A stretch of DNA of 64,000 nt from Anditalea andensis (GTDB lineage: Bacteria > Bacteroidota > Bacteroidia > Cytophagales > Cyclobacteriaceae), in contig NZ_JMIH01000034.1 of NCBI RefSeq assembly GCF_000714815.1, forward strand, positions 155,372 through 219,371, given 5' to 3'. Position 1 is the first letter of the stretch; each line of letters starts with the position of its first letter. Below the pieces are notes generated by a model that searched no databases, was not told the origin of the DNA, and worked only from the letters and a program-made list of their open reading frames with translations. Shown piece by piece: positions 61,714 through 64,000 of the stretch. The position numbers and the translations under genes were made by a program.

Positions 61714-62960
61714 TGCCCATTTTATAAAAATGCCGAATTTATCATTGGAAAAGAGCATGCTTCAGACATTTGGCTATTCAGCTATATATCTACTGTAATT
61801 TTCACGGCCCCTATTACTCCGTCATTCCATCAAGAAGGACACCGTTACCCTGACTTCCCATTTTGCAAAGGCAAACGAACATAACTGGGACATTGAGAAC
61901 ATTCCGGTGATGGTGATTTTCAATGAGCCACATGCCTATATTTCGAGAAAACATTATGACAAAAACTTAATGTACCGACTTGAAATGACTATGCTTTCCC
62001 CGCCTATGGACATGGGAAATCAATATCCAAGACTGGATCACAGCCCTGACCATAAACATTATAAAATAGCATCAAAATTGGCTGCTGAAGCAGCCAGTGT
62101 GGAAAACCTTAGGGATCATTATCAAGTACAATGGCTAAAAAAAGCTTCATATGACAGGTATAGGATATCTATAGGAAAGTCTGGCATTTATAATACGCAG
62201 GACAAAATCAGTATAAGCTTTGAATGATGAAGGATGGAGCTTTTTATTGGAAGCCTATGGAAATAAATTATCAGCTTACCCCACTCTTACTATAAGGCCA
62301 AAGGGGAAATGTGTTGGCAGAGATGATGACTATACCATCTATTAAACCCATATCAATTCCTAATTCTATATAGAAACATACTGACGATCAGTCTTCTTTT
62401 TTTAATTCTTTGAAGGTATTACCAAAAGACCTCTGGAGCTGGAAAAGTATTCGGCGTCTGGAATGTCATTTCCCATAATCTATTTCCTGGATTTAATTCA
62501 TAGGTATAGAGATGACCGGTATGTCTGTCTACAATGTATCATATATTTCTAAAGAAATGGAGACTTTCAGCATGGCCTCCTTACCCTATCCGCTCCCATA
62601 TGCTATTTCCTAAAATTAGGAACTATCTTCATCATCGTGGAATGAGGTCCAATCCAGTTCACAGCAATTAACGCTCCCTCATAATAATATCACCTCTTTT
62701 ATTGGTCTGCCATCCCCAGTCGGACCAACACACAATGGGAATGGCCAATCGTTCAATCCATGGTTATGGTTCTTGTCAAACCTGTTCAAAGGTTGCCCCT
62801 TGAACAAGGGGTCCTTTGACCTTTGGAGATACATAAAGTCTACGTTTCTCCTACGTTACCCAAGACTGGTGCAGGGGTAGTGATGGACTAGGATAGGCCG
62901 ATCTGGACAGCTGATCTGCTACTATATGTACTGCCTGCCATAGAACTGGCTGCAGCGGCT
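61714..62960. other. Decayed region with relics and no intact gene
   Basis: About 1.25 kb. It includes the PaiB relic listed separately, a leftover frame to 62227 and a strong hairpin at 62787-62818 (CAAAGG...CCCCTTG with CAAGGGG...CCTTTG) without a clear role. Frames are short and interrupted elsewhere. Confidence 0.55.
61800..62045 (+). pseudogene. Relic of a PaiB-type FMN-binding regulator
   Basis: One frame reads DTVTLTSHFAKANEHNW then IENIPVMVIFNEPHAYISRKHYDKN, the centre of the PaiB/FMN-binding-split-barrel regulator family. In the next frame, directly afterwards, NVPT-stop-NDYAFPAYGHGK matches the family's N-V-P-T-W-N-Y-x-A-V-H-A-Y-G segment with TGG changed to TGA. The gene thus has a frameshift, a nonsense codon and no N-terminal third. 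The frame that carries on to 62227 beyond this point no longer looks like PaiB. Confidence 0.75.
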
Positions 62961-63218
62961 ATGCTGCTCATCCCCTATTTCAGGTACTGGGGGCTGGTGA
63001 TCAGTACGTGGCTGATGGGTAGTTTCAGCTTATATATAGGGGTGGTGATGACTGGTATGTTGGGTAGGATCCCCTACTCCTGTGGTGGGGTGATCCAGTC
63101 GATGAGCTGGTCCCAGCATTTGCTGTTCAACCTCTTTTTCTTGGGTATTTCATTCATAGGCTACCTGCTTGAAAGAAGAAAAAGGGCCAAGGCCCAAATG
63201 GGCCTTTTTAAAGCATAA
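62961..63218 (+). CDS. Truncated MauE/DoxX-like membrane protein
   Basis: 85 residues from the ATG; the frame is open back to 62892 and then meets TAG. The sequence has three hydrophobic segments and the pattern YSCGGVIQSMSWSQHLLFNLFFLGISFIGYLL, which matches the C-terminal half of MauE/DoxX-type redox membrane proteins of Bacteroidota. The N-terminal helices of the family are missing, so the gene is either truncated or a pseudogene remnant. The stop codon lies in a strong inverted repeat. Confidence 0.55.
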   Translation: MLLIPYFRYWGLVISTWLMGSFSLYIGVVMTGMLGRIPYSCGGVIQSMSWSQHLLFNLFFLGISFIGYLLERRKRAKAQMGLFKA

Positions 63219-63241
63219 AAAACGAAAGGCCCATTTGGGCC
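63191..63241. repeat. Pair of inverted near-palindromes
   Basis: GGCCCAAATGGGCC (63191-63204) and its reverse complement GGCCCATTTGGGCC (63228-63241) are separated by 23 bp. Each copy can fold alone, and together they can form one long stem. The first is followed by TTTTT and could terminate rightward transcription; its sequence overlaps the end of the truncated MauE-like gene. Confidence 0.7.
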
Positions 63242-63504
63242 CTAAAAACAAATATATAATACAGAAATTAGATCTATGGTAATCGGAATTACAAATTATT
63301 CATAATGCACTTCTTGGCAGTCAGTGAAACACTGAATTAAATAAAAAGCAAAACCATCACTGTCCGTGAAGCTACCAGGTGGCTGCCGGACAGCAGCAGG
63401 GGGCAAAAAAAACCGGCCGTCCCTCTCGGAAGGCGCATATATCTCCCCGGCCAGGAAGATATGCCAAGACGACCGGTAATCTTTAACTAACAAACAATAA
63501 AGCT

Positions 63505-63717
63505 ATGAAAAAACATGCTTTAATCCTCCTACGCGGAGGAGTATTTTCTCTGGGTGCGGTACTGGCTTTTGCCTTTACGCAGCCAAATAGTGAAATCCAA
63601 AATCAATTTGGGTTTCAAATCCACAGGGGTACAGAATTTCAATTTCTGATTCCATATTACGCTGCTGTACCTTATTTGATACTTCCCACTACTAGTAAAA
63701 GTTCCGCCCGCTGTTGA
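63505..63717 (+). CDS. Small secreted hypothetical protein
   Basis: 70 residues beginning MKKHALILLRGGVFSLGAVLAFAFTQ, a plausible signal peptide. The rest is unremarkable (GFQIHRGTEFQF) and ends SSARC. Small secreted proteins of similar size often sit beside MauE-like genes in Bacteroidota, which is the only support for function. Late frameshifting is possible, since the family would normally carry a Cys-rich tail. Confidence 0.4.
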   Translation: MKKHALILLRGGVFSLGAVLAFAFTQPNSEIQNQFGFQIHRGTEFQFLIPYYAAVPYLILPTTSKSSARC

Positions 63718-63859
63718 TTATTCAGTTTAACTTGGGTTGAGATAAGTTAGATGGGCGGAAGCTTTTTAGTAGCCTGGGTGCATGTACGGCATGGTGCTTT
63801 GCACGGTTAAAGATCACATTAGGGACCTTTAATCAGGCCCTCCAGGCACCTTACCCCCG

Positions 63860-64000
63860 CTACGGACTCCCGTTCTCCCGCTGGACCATATCGGTGGAGG
63901 GAGGTTTTTCAGGGCCGGGGCCCACTTGGATCTCGACGTGCATGCCGCGCTTGGCGGCCTCTTCCTTCAGGATCAGCCCCACGCTGTCTATCAGCGCCAG
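63860..64000 (-). CDS. 3' end of a GC-rich gene running off the window
   Basis: 46 codons to the TAG at 63860-63862 are open to the window edge (starting LALIDSVGLILKEEAAKRGMH and ending VQRENGSP). The DNA is clearly more GC-rich than anything else in the window, which suggests recent acquisition or a different genomic context. No family is recognised from this fragment. Confidence 0.45.
   Translation of the reverse strand: MALIDSVGLILKEEAAKRGMHVEIQVGPGPEKPPSTDMVQRENGSP

Noticed and set aside
62787..62818. Strong hairpin in the decayed region
   Set aside because: The stem is good, but no gene ends there, no T-run follows and no mobile element ends were found, so no role can be assigned.

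Overview
The window looks like a chromosomal segment of a Bacteroidota bacterium, most likely of the Cytophagales/Cyclobacteriaceae type. The evidence is a SusC/SusD pair, a second TonB-dependent receptor, DUF2490 and DUF4397 proteins, a large secreted protein with a type IX secretion C-terminal domain, LytTR/LytS regulation, AT-rich spacers and TAnnTTTG-type promoter boxes. This placement is inferred from gene content only.

Left part (1-5.6 kb): the 3' part of an OMP-beta-barrel TonB receptor, an SDR dehydrogenase, a PRC-barrel/membrane-anchored protein pair, a tiny membrane protein and an aldo/keto reductase. The core of the window (5.6-21.9 kb) is a divergent alpha-glucan/trehalose locus. 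Leftward run treZ, a GH57/DUF3536 protein, treY and malQ with gaps of 1-16 bp. Rightward run glgE, a trehalose synthase-maltokinase fusion and glgB, which overlaps its neighbour by 8 bp. Together they encode both directions between glucan and trehalose: TreY/TreZ release trehalose from glucan ends, and TreS-maltokinase, GlgE and GlgB rebuild branched glucan through maltose 1-phosphate.

Middle part (22-47 kb): a Tat-exported Gfo/Idh oxidoreductase, a peptidase S66 homologue lacking its catalytic triad, DUF2490 and DUF4153 proteins, an L-rhamnose mutarotase, a LytS/LytTR two-component pair, three diverged non-coding repeats, an erythromycin-esterase-like protein, a FtsX-type permease, two small lipoproteins, a peculiar tRNA-like gene with a very long extra arm, an amidohydrolase, a P-type cation ATPase and a 1956-residue multidomain secreted nuclease/phosphatase-like protein.

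Right part (48-64 kb): an XRE-cupin regulator, a leftward SusC-SusD-phospholipase C set (a PUL-like arrangement aimed at phosphocholine lipids), and an AraC regulator behind an Atu4866-domain protein and two SDR genes, one interrupted by an in-frame TAG. An ECF sigma factor and membrane partner follow. The last 2.3 kb is a decayed zone with a PaiB relic, a truncated MauE/DoxX-like protein and, at the edge, the end of a visibly more GC-rich gene.

No CRISPR array, rRNA, intact insertion sequence or prophage was seen. The most unusual items are the tRNA-like gene, the dead S66 homologue, the phospholipase PUL-like locus, the closed glucan-trehalose loop and the 29.5-29.8 kb repeats.
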